This document shows positions 11,573-24,600 of a DNA stretch of 64,000 bases, piece by piece (position 1 is the stretch's first letter; each line of letters opens with the position of its first letter). This stretch comes from Antedon mediterranea (taxonomy: Eukaryota; Echinodermata; Crinoidea; Comatulida; Antedonidae): contig NC_092670.1 of assembly GCF_964355755.1 (NCBI RefSeq), positions 13,019,201-13,083,200 on the forward strand, written 5' to 3'. The translations under genes were made by a program, and so were the position numbers. Under the pieces are notes generated by a model, which saw nothing but the letters and a program-made list of their open reading frames with translations, had not been told where the DNA came from and did no database searches.

Positions 11573-11602
11573 TTCCCCCCACCCCCCCCCCCCCCCCCCC
11601 CC
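11573..11602 (+). repeat. Poly(C) tract
   Basis: A run of about 30 bases is almost entirely C (CCCCCCACCCC...). It is a simple mononucleotide repeat, strongly strand-asymmetric against AT-rich surroundings. Confidence 0.9.
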
Positions 11603-11609
11603 ATGAAAA

Positions 11610-14600
11610 AGCAAAACTTCTGGGATTTCTTATACCTACTTTAATTTATTTAATTTTTAATTTCCGAGAATTACCGTTATTATGTAACCGATGATTCTGT
11701 GGATACGGTAGAGCCTACAGTAGATTGGCCATTTTAAACGGAATCTAATTTAAGGGCGAATTTCATTAACCTCAATCTTTTATTTATTAGTCCTTAGTTT
11801 CGCTCACGTATCTTAGTATTGTTGCACTTGCTTATTGGGCCTACGATCAGAAGATCTAAACCTCACATTATTACATAATACTCCTACATTTCTACAATGA
11901 AGCCTAGAGATAGCGGCAATTTGACGCACATCTACACATACCACATTGATATTACTGTACTTCATTGCAGGCCTTAATTTATTATTATAGTTCAGTTTGG
12001 ATTCCTATAGTAGGCCTACTTGATAGTAAGTAACTGGATAAAAGAAAAACCCAGGTAAACTGTGTGGTATTTCCCTCTCTATTCCGTCTATTACACTATA
12101 TATGAGTAGCCTTGGGAATAACAATGTTTCAAGTCTGATACTTGCTAAAAAGCTAAGTGAAAATGATAATACTTGACAGCTGTAATATTTATTTGTATTG
12201 TTAAAAGGTCCGTGAACTTTTTGACGGATAATAGTTCCTTATTAGAGCTGTACCTCGGTACGGAATGTACCTGTATATTATATTACATGTCTTTTAAATC
12301 CGGGAAGTATGGCAGTAAAGCTATACGTTCACACTGAAACCGTATTCCGGTCCGGCGGCCGTATAAGTAATATAATAAATAAGATACCATGTTCCGTTCC
12401 GTAACGATACTGTTAGCATTCCTTTATTTATTTGACGTTTTACAACATGATACTCAAGAGTGGTTCTCGATTTTCACGTGGAAACATATTGATTTCACTC
12501 CAAAAAAAATAAATTCGAGTACTACATTTTTTCGAATTCGATACCACCTACACACTTTCTGCATGACGCGGACAAATAACAAACATGTCAAGCAAATAAA
12601 TAATAAACACCGACAAACAACTAAAATAATAAACAGTGAAAATCAAATAAGTAGGCCTGAAGCAAATATCATGCTAAATAACTAGTAACGAAAAACGAAT
12701 ACATAAACAAACGGAAAAATAAACCAACGATAAACTTCATTAAATCAACACTGAAAAACAAATAAATTAACAAACAAATACAAACAAATAAATACATAAA
12801 CGACAAACAAATAACTAATGTACCTAGTAACACAACATGCCTGTTCTTATTTTTAAATGGATCATGAAAAATTAATATTCAGAATGAATATAAATTAAGG
12901 TACCTGTAAATCCAGGAGAAATACCTATTGTATCTGATACTTCTATTTATATACTTTTAGCTAACCATACTTCAGATCACCATTTCTATATTTAAAAGTA
13001 AGGTAGGGCTATAAACCGAACAGAGGAAATAAATATGTTTACTTCCTGTTAATGTTCTATAGTTTTTTAAAAAGAAAAAATAATAATTATAAAGCAATAT
13101 TTTCCAAATCTATCCATGGTACTGTAAATACACCCTCAGCTAATAAGTTTCGTCAGATCAGAGAAGAGTTAATTAATTCTTCCCTGGTCAGATCTATTTA
13201 TATAGTAATATTTATATTTATGATTATAATGTTATATTATGGTTAATTAATATCAAGATTTCTAGAAACCAAAAATCAACGTTAATGAAATATTATATAT
13301 TGTGTTTGAAAAAACGCAATGTACTCTATCCGATAATTAACGGCCCCTCCGCCCCACCACACCCAACTTCAAACTGTAGGTAACGATATCAATTAAAAAT
13401 TTGTTTTTATATCTTGTTATAAGGCCTACCGTATGTCTTATTGCATCTTTCCATTATATACTAGTATTAGCATGGTATGTAGAACCATTGTTTTATTGGG
13501 AATTTAATTGTTTTTGATAATTATTATGCCATATTAGTTGAAACATCAGCATAATTTGTTTGAATTGTATGATAGAAAACTCGATTTATCATCATAAAGA
13601 AATGTTGAGATTATATGTTAAAATTAAATTTAGTATTTAAAGAGAAGAAAATCCCCATAATGGCATGGTGAACACCTATTGATGGAAATAAAAAATCAAA
13701 TAAGTTATAAAGGTGTTGTACGGTATCAACATCTTTCACTGTAGTCTACTGTTTTAGCTGTAGCCTAATCTAAATAAACATTTTTTGTGTACAAATACTG
13801 AAGTTACTTGGAGGCATTTACAAATATTCTCAACGATTGAGTGGTTCAAATTACATTATTCAAAAATAAAATGATAAATTATCATCTGATTATGAAGATC
13901 ATTTTACCATATCTTGTGACTTCTTTTTTATTATTAAACTTTGTTTATTAAGGGTGACTCCTCAAAACAGCCGAGGCTGACATGCATGAGGCCCCAACAC
14001 TTTAAATAACGGGAACGATACAAATAGGAAAAACAAGAAATAGAATTATAAAAAAAAGGAAAAAATAGCCAATGCAAAAATATATAATTATATGAACATT
14101 TCGAAACCCTCAGGCTTAACGGATTTAGGGGTGAGAGCCATAACAGATTTAGGGGTGAGAGATATTTTTAATCGAAATATTAAATGATATTGAGTTTCAG
14201 ATTCCGATGAGTAGTGTATTGAACAGAGACGGTGCTTTATATAGAAAACTGTCCTTGAAGGTAAAGATGAGCAAAAGGAACAATGAAGTAACCTTTTGTA
14301 GAACTTCGGGTGCCAGAAAATTTCAAAAACTTCTAAAAAAAGTTGGTGGATATACGGTGGATTTTTTTTAACAGTGAGAAAATAAATAATAATACTATAT
14401 TTTAATTCGTATCAATTTTTTTAAGAACCAGAATATATTTTTACAAGCATTAGGCTAGGCCTATAATAAACAAATAATAAAACTAATAATATAATTGCAC
14501 CATTAGTTAAAATAATTAAATATTTGCTGAAAACAAAATAGAAGTATAAAAACAGCACATTTCAGTTACCGTTCTCTTGTGTTGAAAGATGAATTATAAT

Positions 14601-15750
14601 TAAAAATAAATGAACTGTATTTTATGCAAAAATCTGAAATAATTATTAACAAAAACTAAACTAATAGATTATTGTTATCTAAAGGAACCTACTAATTCAG
14701 AATACTAATATTTGTTTTATTTAGAAAAAAGAAACATTATTTAGTTTTGTAAATTAGTATAATAATTTTGCCATATTTATTATTATAATTTTGTTTTACC
14801 TCTGGGTATCTCTTGGTCAACTCTGACGCAGGCTAATTATTGTACTTAAAGCTCAGTAAATTTGAGGACAATTGAAAACAATTCGCCATTCGCAAATAAT
14901 AATATTACCTGGCCAAACACCTTGTGTTCTCTTCATAATTATTCTTCGTCGGCGTTAACATTTTACACCAGAATGTAGGCTACAGGTTATACAGTGCATG
15001 TCATTGCATTATAATAACAACACCATCAGCAGACCATTCTAACCCATGTACTGACAGTCTAATGTGAATTTACTATTACACAATCACTTTATAGTCTACA
15101 TGTACTCCTGATCCTATTTTTTATTCATCGGTATTCCCCATATTTCCTTCTCCTTTTTTGTTGAAGTTTTTTTTATAAAAAAGTATTATACTCACAGAGT
15201 AGTCTCCAGGTATCACTGTGTTGCATCTCCCATTTATTATATAATTTATGTTTGTCTATTTATAAGTCTTTGTCGTTTGTACACGTTTAGTTGGATTAAC
15301 TATTTTAACATGACAATGTCACCTTTATCTATTTATTTCATCTATCTATGTAATCCTGCAAATCTATGACTTTCTCATAACCATACAGTTAGTTCCTGCT
15401 GTTAAATTTTACAATACAAATTGTCACCGAAAAGTTCGCAGAAGTAGATTTTGTAATATTCGGTATTTTTTAATACCATGAATGACCGAGAAATAAAGTA
15501 CTGCCATCGGGTAATAACCAAAAGCATAGCAATACAAACTAAAAATACGCTGCTATTGTCACTTCCATGGCAAAATATATTATTGGAAATACCAACTTTA
15601 TTTTCTGAACTAAAATAAAACTTTTTTAAAACCAAGGTATAAGAAATCTATACTAAAAAAATTTATGAATCGTGACTTTATGAGGGAGTAAAAATATGCA
15701 TTAATATACAAATTGGTGATAACCCCAACCCCGCTATCTGTTGGAATAAT
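11610..15750. other. Gene-free AT-rich flank
   Basis: No coding exon is supported. The stretch holds poly(A) words, several AGGCCTA motifs, and blocks matched in order at 35.5-39.8 kb. Open frames at 12389-12685 and 13052-13246 are low-complexity and unsupported. Confidence 0.5.
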
Positions 15751-15756
15751 CTCGAT

Positions 15757-15898
15757 AAATTATAAAGATAAGATTTTCTTTTTTGAAAGAGCTATTTAAA
15801 AAACGGAGAGTACTCACTCGAACGTTTCGATCTCTATCAGAGATCTTTATCAAATGACTGCTTGTTTACGAGAAGCCCGAAAATCTTATCTTTTATAA
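15757..15898. mobile_element. Small hairpin MITE
   Basis: The left TATAAAGATAAGATTTTC and the inverted right GAAAATCTTATCTTTTATA enclose about 100 bp. That interior includes an internal palindrome, GATCTCTATCAGAGATC. Confidence 0.5.
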
Positions 15899-16534
15899 AC
15901 ATAGAAGTTAAATCTTCGATGATTTAGATAAATTAATTATGTTAGTAGCCTAGGCCTATTCTAAAAGTACAATGATGGGCGAATACCTCCACTCTCCCTA
16001 CCCCCACTTGGTACCTTGAATCCAAGGACAGTTCTGTTACTTCCCCCAATCCCCATAACCCAAAGTACTTTACTGGGGATAACCTTTTTCTGCTTTTTAC
16101 ACACATGTAATCTGATACGTATTTGCAATAATGTATCTTTTATTTGTTTGAAATATAAGTATTGTTTTGGTATAGGCCAGAATGGTAAGCAATGGATGTT
16201 TTGACCATGATTATTACGCAATAATGTTGAACACGTATTTGCAATAATTTACCTTTAGGAGGAAATAGATATATTATTTACACTCTTTTGTACACGTAAA
16301 TTTATTACAATTTTGTGTGAGATGACGACATTAAATTAGGCTTACTTTGCAAACAGAGGGCGCTCTGTTTAATATTTGGTCAACAAATTAAGATACAGAT
16401 AACTCGAGAGGATATGTGACGTCATCAAAATATCGATTTTCTTAAAAATCTATATGCATGGTTAATTGTTATTATATATTACACCAGGACGATAAATTAC
16501 ATTTTGGTTTCATTTAATTACTTTTCTGCTTCAT

Positions 16535-16745
16535 TATTGGCTACCGACATTGCATTTTAGTGACATCTTGTTACTCTATTTGCTCTATTGGCTACCGACA
16601 TTGCATTTTAGTGACATCTTGTTACTCTATTTGCTCTATTGGCTACCGACATTGTATTTTAGTGACATCTTGTTACTCTATTTGCTCTATTGGCTACCGA
16701 CATTGCATTTTAGTGACATCTTGTTACTCTATTTGCTCTATTGGC
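16535..16745 (+). repeat. 51-bp tandem repeat, four copies
   Basis: The unit contains GGCTACCGACATTGCATTTT, AGTGACATCTTG and TTACTCTATTTGCTC. Copies are almost identical. The unit is a multiple of three, which is why long open frames appear; no gene is proposed. Confidence 0.85.
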
Positions 16746-16761
16746 TATTGATCATTGTATT

Positions 16762-17335
16762 TTATAACTGACTTTTCTGCTCTATTTTCTACCGATTTTT
16801 TTTTGGTAACTTTTCTGCTATATTAGCTATTGGTAACTTTTCTGCTCTATTGGCTATCGCTCTTTTGTTTTTGGTAACTTTTCTGCTCTATTGACTATCG
16901 ATCTTTTTTGTTGGTAACTTTTCTGCTCTATTGGCTATCGATCTTTTGTTTTGGGTAACTTTTCTGCTCTATTGGCTATCGATCTTTTTTTTTTGGTAAC
17001 TTTTCTGCTCTATTGGCTATCGATCTTTTGTTTTGGGTAACTTTTCTGCTCTATTGGCTATCGCTCTTTTGTTGTGGGTAACTTTTCTGCTCTATTGGCT
17101 ATCGATTTTTGTTGTTGTTGGTAACTTTCTGCTCTATTGGCTATCGATATTCTTTTTTTTTTGCTAACTTTTCTGCTCTATTGGCTATCGATCTTTTGTT
17201 TTGGGTAACTTTTCTGCTCTATTGGCTATCGATCTTTTGTTTTGGGTAACTTTTTTGCTCCATTGGCTATCGATTTTTTTGTTAAAGTTTCTGTTATATT
17301 AGCTATCGATCTCTTTTTTGGTAACTTTTCTATTC
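16762..17335 (+). repeat. Satellite array, about 41-bp unit, about 14 copies
   Basis: The unit is close to CTGCTCTATTGGCTATCGAT followed by a T-rich run and GGTAACTTTT. Length varies in the T tract. It shares the TGCTCTATTGGCTA core with the adjacent 51-bp repeat, so both descend from one sequence. A diverged array lies at 41890-42420. Confidence 0.8.
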
Positions 17336-17369
17336 ATTTAAATCACTATACTTGTTTTTAGTAACTAAA

Positions 17370-17660
17370 TTGAGTGCGTCTGTAATTTTTTGTACTACAA
17401 ATTTAATACATTTGAGAATAATTGAAAATAAATTCGCAAAACGACATCTTTTTGTTATTTTAAATATAATTATACCTGTTCAAACACCGTCTCTCTTCTA
17501 ACATTTCTTCGATCGTTGGCATTGACATTTATTTTGCACCACAATATACAGGCTTTCTCGTGTGTATGTCATTGCATAATATATAGAACACTGGACCAGT
17601 ATAACCTAGGCACTGACAGTCTGCACTGTATAATGTAAATTATATTACACTATCGCTTTA
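17370..17660. repeat. Third copy of the flank block seen at 14840 and 39010
   Basis: This shares GAGAATAATTGAAAA, ACATTTCTTCG, TTTTGCACCACAATATACA and CATTGCATAAT with 39030-39200 and, more weakly, with 14860-15010. It lies directly 3' of gene B, showing that the flank block was copied with the gene cluster. Confidence 0.55.
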
Positions 17661-17724
17661 ACGTGCGGTACTCTTTCAAAATTTGTGAATTTGTGAACGT
17701 TCTGCTATAGTTTGTTTTCTATAA

Positions 17725-19660
17725 TCACTTTGGTGAAAATCCCATATATGATAGATTACTGTTTTCTACATTTGAGTTCTCTTTCCTTTTAACATTTTGA
17801 TAAGTAGGTTTAGCTCGATCTGGATAGCCTAGTTCTTCTTCACCATCACTTGACGCCCCAACCTCAAAAGGAATTAACTTTTGTGGTCCACAGCTGACAT
17901 CCTCTACATTCGCTACTCCGTGTGAAAATATACCGCCGGTTGCACCCAGAGGTTGAATATCTGGTGTCAGAGGAAGCGACCGTCGTGACTTGTCATAGCC
18001 TAAACAAAAGACAATTAGAATCATTCAACAATGCGCCAAAACAGTTATTCTTATAGTAGAAGCAGAATATTAAAAAAAAAACATTTTTTTTACCCAAAAT
18101 GTCTGTAATTTTGTCAACTTGATCTGCTGCATCAGCCATTCTACACCTTCGGAGATGGGGTAAAAGCTCTTTAAAATCGATGTCGTTCATATTAAGATAT
18201 CTGATGATAGCCAGCTCTAGAGAAATATAGTTCTTTTCTTCTTGGTCGAAACATTGATACAGGAACTCTTCAAATTCTGGTGTCAGGCCCTTTTTGATGA
18301 CAGGACAGATTATGTCCATGTTTTCCTTGCTTAAGTTAGTTTGTGGTTTTTTAAAATGGTTTTCCCTGTTCTCAGTCACATTTATTTTGGTTGTGTGTAC
18401 ATTTCCGGTAACTTCTACATGATGTATATCGGATGCGTTCAAAGCATCCGATATAGGGATGCTGAATGTAACTGAAGATAATTTGCTATCAAAAACACTT
18501 GCAAGGTAGTTATGTTCTTCGTTATATAATGGCACCTGTAAAACATTATTTTTGTTTATTTTTTATACCAGTAGTAGAATGATACAATATTATTAATACA
18601 ATGATCTCTATTCTTCATTTAATTTATTTTTTCATTTTTTTATAAATAATATTACACATTTCAGTAACGCTCATATTTGGCCTAATTTACTCAGTACCAA
18701 TTTTCCTCCTCAATGGTACATTTACGTTTTCTTATACATACCTCGTCGTGACCTTCAAAAATGATATTAATTTCTGAATCCTCACTGCAATAGCAGTGCT
18801 TCTCTGAATTCAATGAGTTGATTGGATCTTCATTCTATAATATTAATAGTTAGAGATAATAATAGTTCAATTTAAAAAGTAGTACACAGTTCCAATCAGT
18901 TTAGATCATCTTGTCAGGTCAAGCCTGTCTAGTGCCGGAAATCATGAATATTCAGAATAAATAGTTGTAGTAGAATATTTTTTATAAATGGCATTGAAGA
19001 ATATTGAAATTTTATACAAATGCTACTTACATCAACTTTCCTAAATTTAACTTGAATCTCTTCTTTTCCATGGACAGATGATGATTTACATGCGTTTATC
19101 TCAAAAAGTCTCATCCGTTCAAGTTTTGAACCATCTTCGTTTGTTTGGTCTACTTCTGCGTTGAACTTTGTGAAATGGTTCACTATTACACACATCTTAT
19201 TATACTTAATGTATGCCATGCAATCAAGCTTGTACATCTTAGTCCAGTCGCCATCTCCCTGTTTACAGGATACAAGAGATCTTGGTTTTTGTAGACATTT
19301 TTCAGGTATGTTACCGAACAGCTCAATACGAAGTGTCACGTACATTTCGAATGTAAGACCTGGTGGACCGCACATTACTTCTGGACATAGCGGAATCTTT
19401 CCATCGGTTTTTATATATCCTAAGTTATAGATGAAAACATACGTCTGCTTTGGCAACGCGCCTTCTGGAATTGTCAATGAAATCTTTCCCAACGTTAGCG
19501 TCGCACCTTCCTTGTCAACAGTCGCAACTAACATTCGTTTATCCTCAGATAGTATGTATTTCAAACCTGGATTATCCTTTAAATATCTCTTTAAACAAGT
19601 GTATATACTCTTAATTTCAGGTTCCTGTATGGTGCTGTCTGGAACTTGTCTTGCCTCTTC
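17725..19660 (-). CDS. Gene B: ZU5-UPA-death-fold protein, N-terminal exon missing
   Basis: Four exons are seen: 19031-19660 (ZU5, 210 codons), 18742-18834 (31 codons), 18094-18535 (UPA end plus death fold) and 17725-17999 (tail). All phases match genes A and D, giving 479 residues with no internal stop. ZU5 motifs include GATLTLGKISLTIPEGALP and CGPPGLTF. The death-fold part runs from GLTPEFEEFLYQCFDQEEK to LRRCRMADAADQVDKI. The tail ends in PTYQNVKRKEN and SYMGFSPK. The linker exon found upstream of the ZU5 exon in A and D is not seen between 19660 and gene C at 21602, and a foldback element occupies much of that gap. B may be 5'-truncated, driven from another exon, or a recent pseudogene. 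Exons and introns are nearly identical to gene D, which points to recent duplication or gene conversion. Confidence 0.7.
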
Positions 19661-20188
19661 CTGGTGAGAATAAAATGAATATAGGCCTAACGTCCATGTT
19701 TCTTATTCGTTATTTAAAAAAATATTTGTTGTCTTTTGCGAACGTTATTGTATTGTTATTGAAAATTAATGCCGCTACATACTTTCAATTATTAGATTGT
19801 TTATGTTTTGTTTCATAATTAGCCAGTCAGCCTCTGCTGACAATTGCATATTGTTTAAAAAAAACAAAAAGGTGTTTATGTTCTTTGGTAGCCTATCTCT
19901 ATTTTCGTTTTTTTATACTAACGAATTAAATAATAAACCATAAGTCGTTATTCACATTATCAAGATAACCCTACATACATACATACATACTGAAAAAATG
20001 ACAATGCTGTGAGTATCAGTGGCTGGATCTCAATAGAGATATAAAAAAAAGCGAAAAGCTAAATCAAAACGATAAAGTAAAACAGACAGGAAAATTGGCA
20101 GAGCTTTCGGGCAACACTAGCCCTTCATCAGTGCAAGTGAATATATATATATCCAATCGAGTTTGAACAATACTATGAAGGCCCTTAA

Positions 20189-20262
20189 TTGTGGTCTAAT
20201 GGTTAGGACAGCTGCATATCAAGCAGACGGTCCGAGTTCGAGTCTCGATTGGGGCGACTTTT
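20189..20262 (+). pseudogene. tRNA-like sequence, anticodon loop ATATCAA
   Basis: It contains the A-box GTGGTCTAATGGTTAGGAC, an anticodon stem CTGC/GCAG around ATATCAA (anticodon position ATC), and the B-box GAGTTCGAGTCTC, followed by TTTTT. The 5' acceptor strand does not pair with the 3' GGGGCGAC, so this is a tRNA remnant or SINE head, not a functional gene. Confidence 0.5.
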
Positions 20263-20306
20263 TCTCATTCTCACAGATTTCCTCATCTTTATCGTTTCAA
20301 ATTAAT

Positions 20307-20520
<214 letters not shown>

Positions 20521-21601
20521 TATGTATATATATTTAGTCTTGCACTGATGAAGGGCTAGTGTTGGCCGAAAGCTCTGCTAACTTTTCTGGCTGTTTTACG
20601 TTATCTTTGTCCTGAGAGGCTAACCTTGGCAGTGTAATAATACACCTTCTCATCATTCGATTGTTCTGCGTCTGTATAAATGACACAATAGTCAATATTA
20701 TTTGGTTACAATACTTTAGTAATAAACTTCTCTATATATTGTAATATTTAAAATAGACATTAGGCCTAATTATAAACTCCAATTTGTTTATGTTATTGTC
20801 TATGCTTGTGCAATATCAAAACCATGACCTGGTTAGCAAAGCAAGCATACAATGCGGATTGATCGTGTGAATTTAGGTGATTTTCTAGAAATTGATACTA
20901 AGCTAAACCACTGTTGTGTGTGATAGGTAATTCACTCAGCTTTGCCTCGTGTGAATTAGGGTGGTGCGTTCTGTATTAACATTCACTGTATACACAAGCA
21001 AATGAAATCAAATATTTTGAATATATATAAAAGCCGCTTGCATAATAAAAAAAAATGAATTTAAATAGTAAACACGTGTCATTAAAAAAAATACAGCCTC
21101 AAATCGATTTTTAAAATTTTTAAATAGGACTCCTCGTCGTTGTAAAATCTTTAAGCTAATGTGGAGAAAGACATTTTTTACAATAAAGCAAATCAAAGAA
21201 ATCATACATATACAACTTTGCATACAAAGGAATACAACTTGTGCGTGTCATACATACAGTTTAAAATCGTATTTCGTATTTCGTTTTTTTTTTATGTTTG
21301 CGTTAATTTGTCGGCTCTTCTAAATGTATTATCAAAACCTATTTTAAAGATAACAATTAAAGGTTGCATATTTGCTTGGCAAAATGCATCTTCGTTTAGG
21401 AAGGACAATTTTTAGTAATTGATGATTAAGATAATATTCTTTACAGTAGGAAGGGCAGGTCACGTCAGGACAATACAAATAATGTGTAAAATTAGTAGGT
21501 CTACTATGATGTGTCAGATCGAGGAGAAATAAATTAATTTCGAGAAAACGATCCTATTTGGAGGGAACGAAATAATAGCTGATGTGGCCGAAATAGGCCT
21601 A

Positions 21602-24600
21602 CTAAGCCTGATGAAGCTCTAAAAAGTTACCTTGTTCTTCTTCCTTCTTTCGAATGTAAAAAGGAAGATCTTGTAAGTCACAGTTATCATCCCCCAATTG
21701 AATATTTGGAGTCAATGGAGATCTGCGTGACATGTCAAAATCTAAACATAAGAAATGAAAAAAAAAATAGAATCATTATATTAAATAATGTACAAGCTCC
21801 TTATGTTAAAAAATATAGTCATGAGTTGGATGCACAAAACATAACATGATGAAAATAGTATTATAATAATGAATATTAGCATATTATACATTATACCTAT
21901 TATAGTCGCTTTTATGCAATACAGCATATTCGATTAAATAAGGGGCCATAATTATTTTAAACAACACTAAACTCTAAACATAACAGAATTATAATCAAAT
22001 AATATTTTAAAGTTATTGTATTAGTTTTAATTTAATACAGCGGAATGACACGCAGTACCTGCGATTTCGTTCACTTTGTCTGCTGCATGGGCCATTCCAC
22101 ATGTTCGAAGATGAGGTTCTAGCTTTCTAACATCATTGTCATTCATATTGAGATATCTAGTAACAGCAAGCTCAATGCTAGTATTGTTCTTTTCTTCCTG
22201 ATCAAAGTCTTGGTAGAGAAACTCTTCGAATTCTTGGGTCAGGTTCTTCTCGATGGTAGCGCAGATTATTTTCATGGAGTCTTTGTTTACGTTAGTTTGA
22301 GTTTTTTTTAAATGATTGTCTCTGCTCGTCATGCTTAGATTTATTTTGGACATGTATGCGCTTCCCTTGACAGTATAGTTTATATGGTATACGTCAGAGG
22401 TTTCCAAAACTGAGATCCCCCAACTAACGGATGAGAAATTTCTATCAAAAACGGCATATGTATATAACGAAACCTCCTGAAACAAATAACTGTAGTGTTA
22501 CTTGACCTTCATTATAAATATTCATTTTAAAGCAAAGATATAAATGGAATCATTAAAGGATAATGTTAACAGTCAAGTATTACGGTATGTTAAATCATGA
22601 ACGAATTTTACCTATCTCTAAATCAACGTAAAATGTTTAATCGCGGAAATTGAATTTATTTAAAAGGTATTTTAAATTTAAACACATTCACACAAATTAA
22701 TGATAAAGCTGTATTTACAAATTTGGACATGAATGGTATGAAACATAATAAATGAGTTTGATATATTATGTAAAAATCAACCAGTCGCTGTATTCCACGT
22801 CTAATACTGTATACGTATGTGATCAAACATTATCGTAATAAGCCTACACTACTCTATTGAGAGTTGAAATTTCGCATACTTTTACGAACTTGAGTTACAT
22901 CGTCTCCTGCATACGCTTGAACTCAGTCACTCAGTCTCTGCTATCATATAAATGCAACTGTACCTGCTTTGAATTTTAACTTACTATGGGATTTTCAATA
23001 CCGATATCAATTGCTGTATCCTTATCTCTATTCTTCTTTTATTTCTTTTTATAAAATAATATTACACATTTTAGTAACGCTCATATTTGTTACCAGTACC
23101 AATTTTCCTCCTTAATGGTACGTTTTCTTATACATACCTCGTCGTAACCTTCATAAATGATATCAATTGCTGTATCCTTATTGCAATAGCAGTGCTTCTC
23201 TGAATTCAAAGAGTTGATTGGATCTTCATTCTATATTAATAGTTAGATATTAAAATTGTTAGTCTTTGTCTTTACAATGTCCACGAGATACATTGACATT
23301 ACTGTAGTTTTAATACAAACATAAAAAAAAAATTAGAATTACGATGTTTAGCCTAAACCTCTCAAAGTAAAACTATTAAAAATAATAGTGGAGTTGATAT
23401 TCAAACAAAGGCTAAACTACTTTATATAACACCTAAATAAATTCCTGTCATTTGATTGGACGATTGTGGGTCACATGGCGTGCAATAGTACGCACTATTA
23501 AACGATCGTTTAATGTTATTGTTATGACTGGTTTAGCAATGGAAATACATTTTCGGAGAGAGATATACAATATAATATGTACTCATTTAGATCAAAAAGG
23601 CATTTAAATTAGCTTTAGATCATTTTTAGGACTTTGATTAATTAATGGCAACATCTCTACAAGGCGTGGAATCGTAGAAAAGAAACATAATTAGCCTAGA
23701 TGAGTGTCTGTCGAAGTTTTGCCTTTCAGCCTAGCTAGTACTAGGCCTGTTAGTAATAGGCTATGCCTAGCCTAGGCGTTTTAGCCTTGCTAGGCCTAGG
23801 ATTATTTGGTCGTTTGTTGACATAATTAACACTAAAGTAGGTGCTTGTGATAAAATCTATATAAATATACATTTAATATATTATTATTAAAAACTAAATG
23901 TTAATGTTTTAATCAATATGAATCAAGTGTAGGCCTTGGCTAGGCCTACCTTTTATTTCATTCAAATGACCGGAATCTATTTAGATGTTATGTAAAACAA
24001 AATAATGAATGTTTTAAATTCGTGTAACGGTACAAATAATGGCATTTGGTGAATGATGAAAGGTTAAATATTAACTCGGCTTTGCCTCGTTGATATATAA
24101 CCTTTCATCATTCACTTCATGCCATTATTTGTACCATTACACTCATAAACATTCATTATTTGTATAATATTGCACTTTGATACTAATGTCGATTACATAA
24201 ACTTTTCTGAATTCAACGTAAATATCTTCTCTTCCGTAGAATGATTCTCTACATGCGTTTATTTCCAAAAGCATCATTCGCTCGAGTTCTGAACAATCAT
24301 TTCCTTGGTCCAATTCTGTTCTGAAATGTGTGTCTTGTTTCACTGCTATACAAATTAGAGTTTAGAAATGTGTTATAAGTGTACATGAGTAGACAATTTT
24401 AAGAGAAAGATTGAATTCCAATAAGAGCCCAGCATATTTCTTTGCTCCATCTGTAGTTTTTCACCCCTATTATAATAGTGACAACATTTGTTACTTTAAG
24501 TTTACCTTTTGCATTTGTTCCTTTGAGCATGCGTAATGCGTCGTTGTAATTAAGTTGATCAATGTGTGTGATCCATTCCTTTTGAAATATTTTCTGCTGA

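Larger units (their letters stand above)
7800..17350. repeat. 5' flank of gene A, diverged collinear duplicate of 33930-42450
   Basis: Matching landmarks occur in the same order in both flanks. Examples: the GAGTCATG...ATAATAAAAA block (10486 and 35348); a TGTTAAAAAGTCCGTGAACT-like block (12200 and 36245); the TTTCTATATTTAAAA...ACTTCCTGTTAAT block (12985 and 37396); the AATAATTGAAAACAATTCG-type block (14871 and 39035); the CAGAGGGCGCTCT block (16353 and 41340); and the satellites that follow. Offsets are about 24-25 kb. Element insertions differ between the two. No gene is seen in it. Confidence 0.65.

Noticed and set aside
16550-16771. Hydrophobic LLLYLLYWLPTLHFSDI repeat protein
   Set aside because: Produced by a 51-bp satellite whose unit is a multiple of three; no start context, splicing or homologue.
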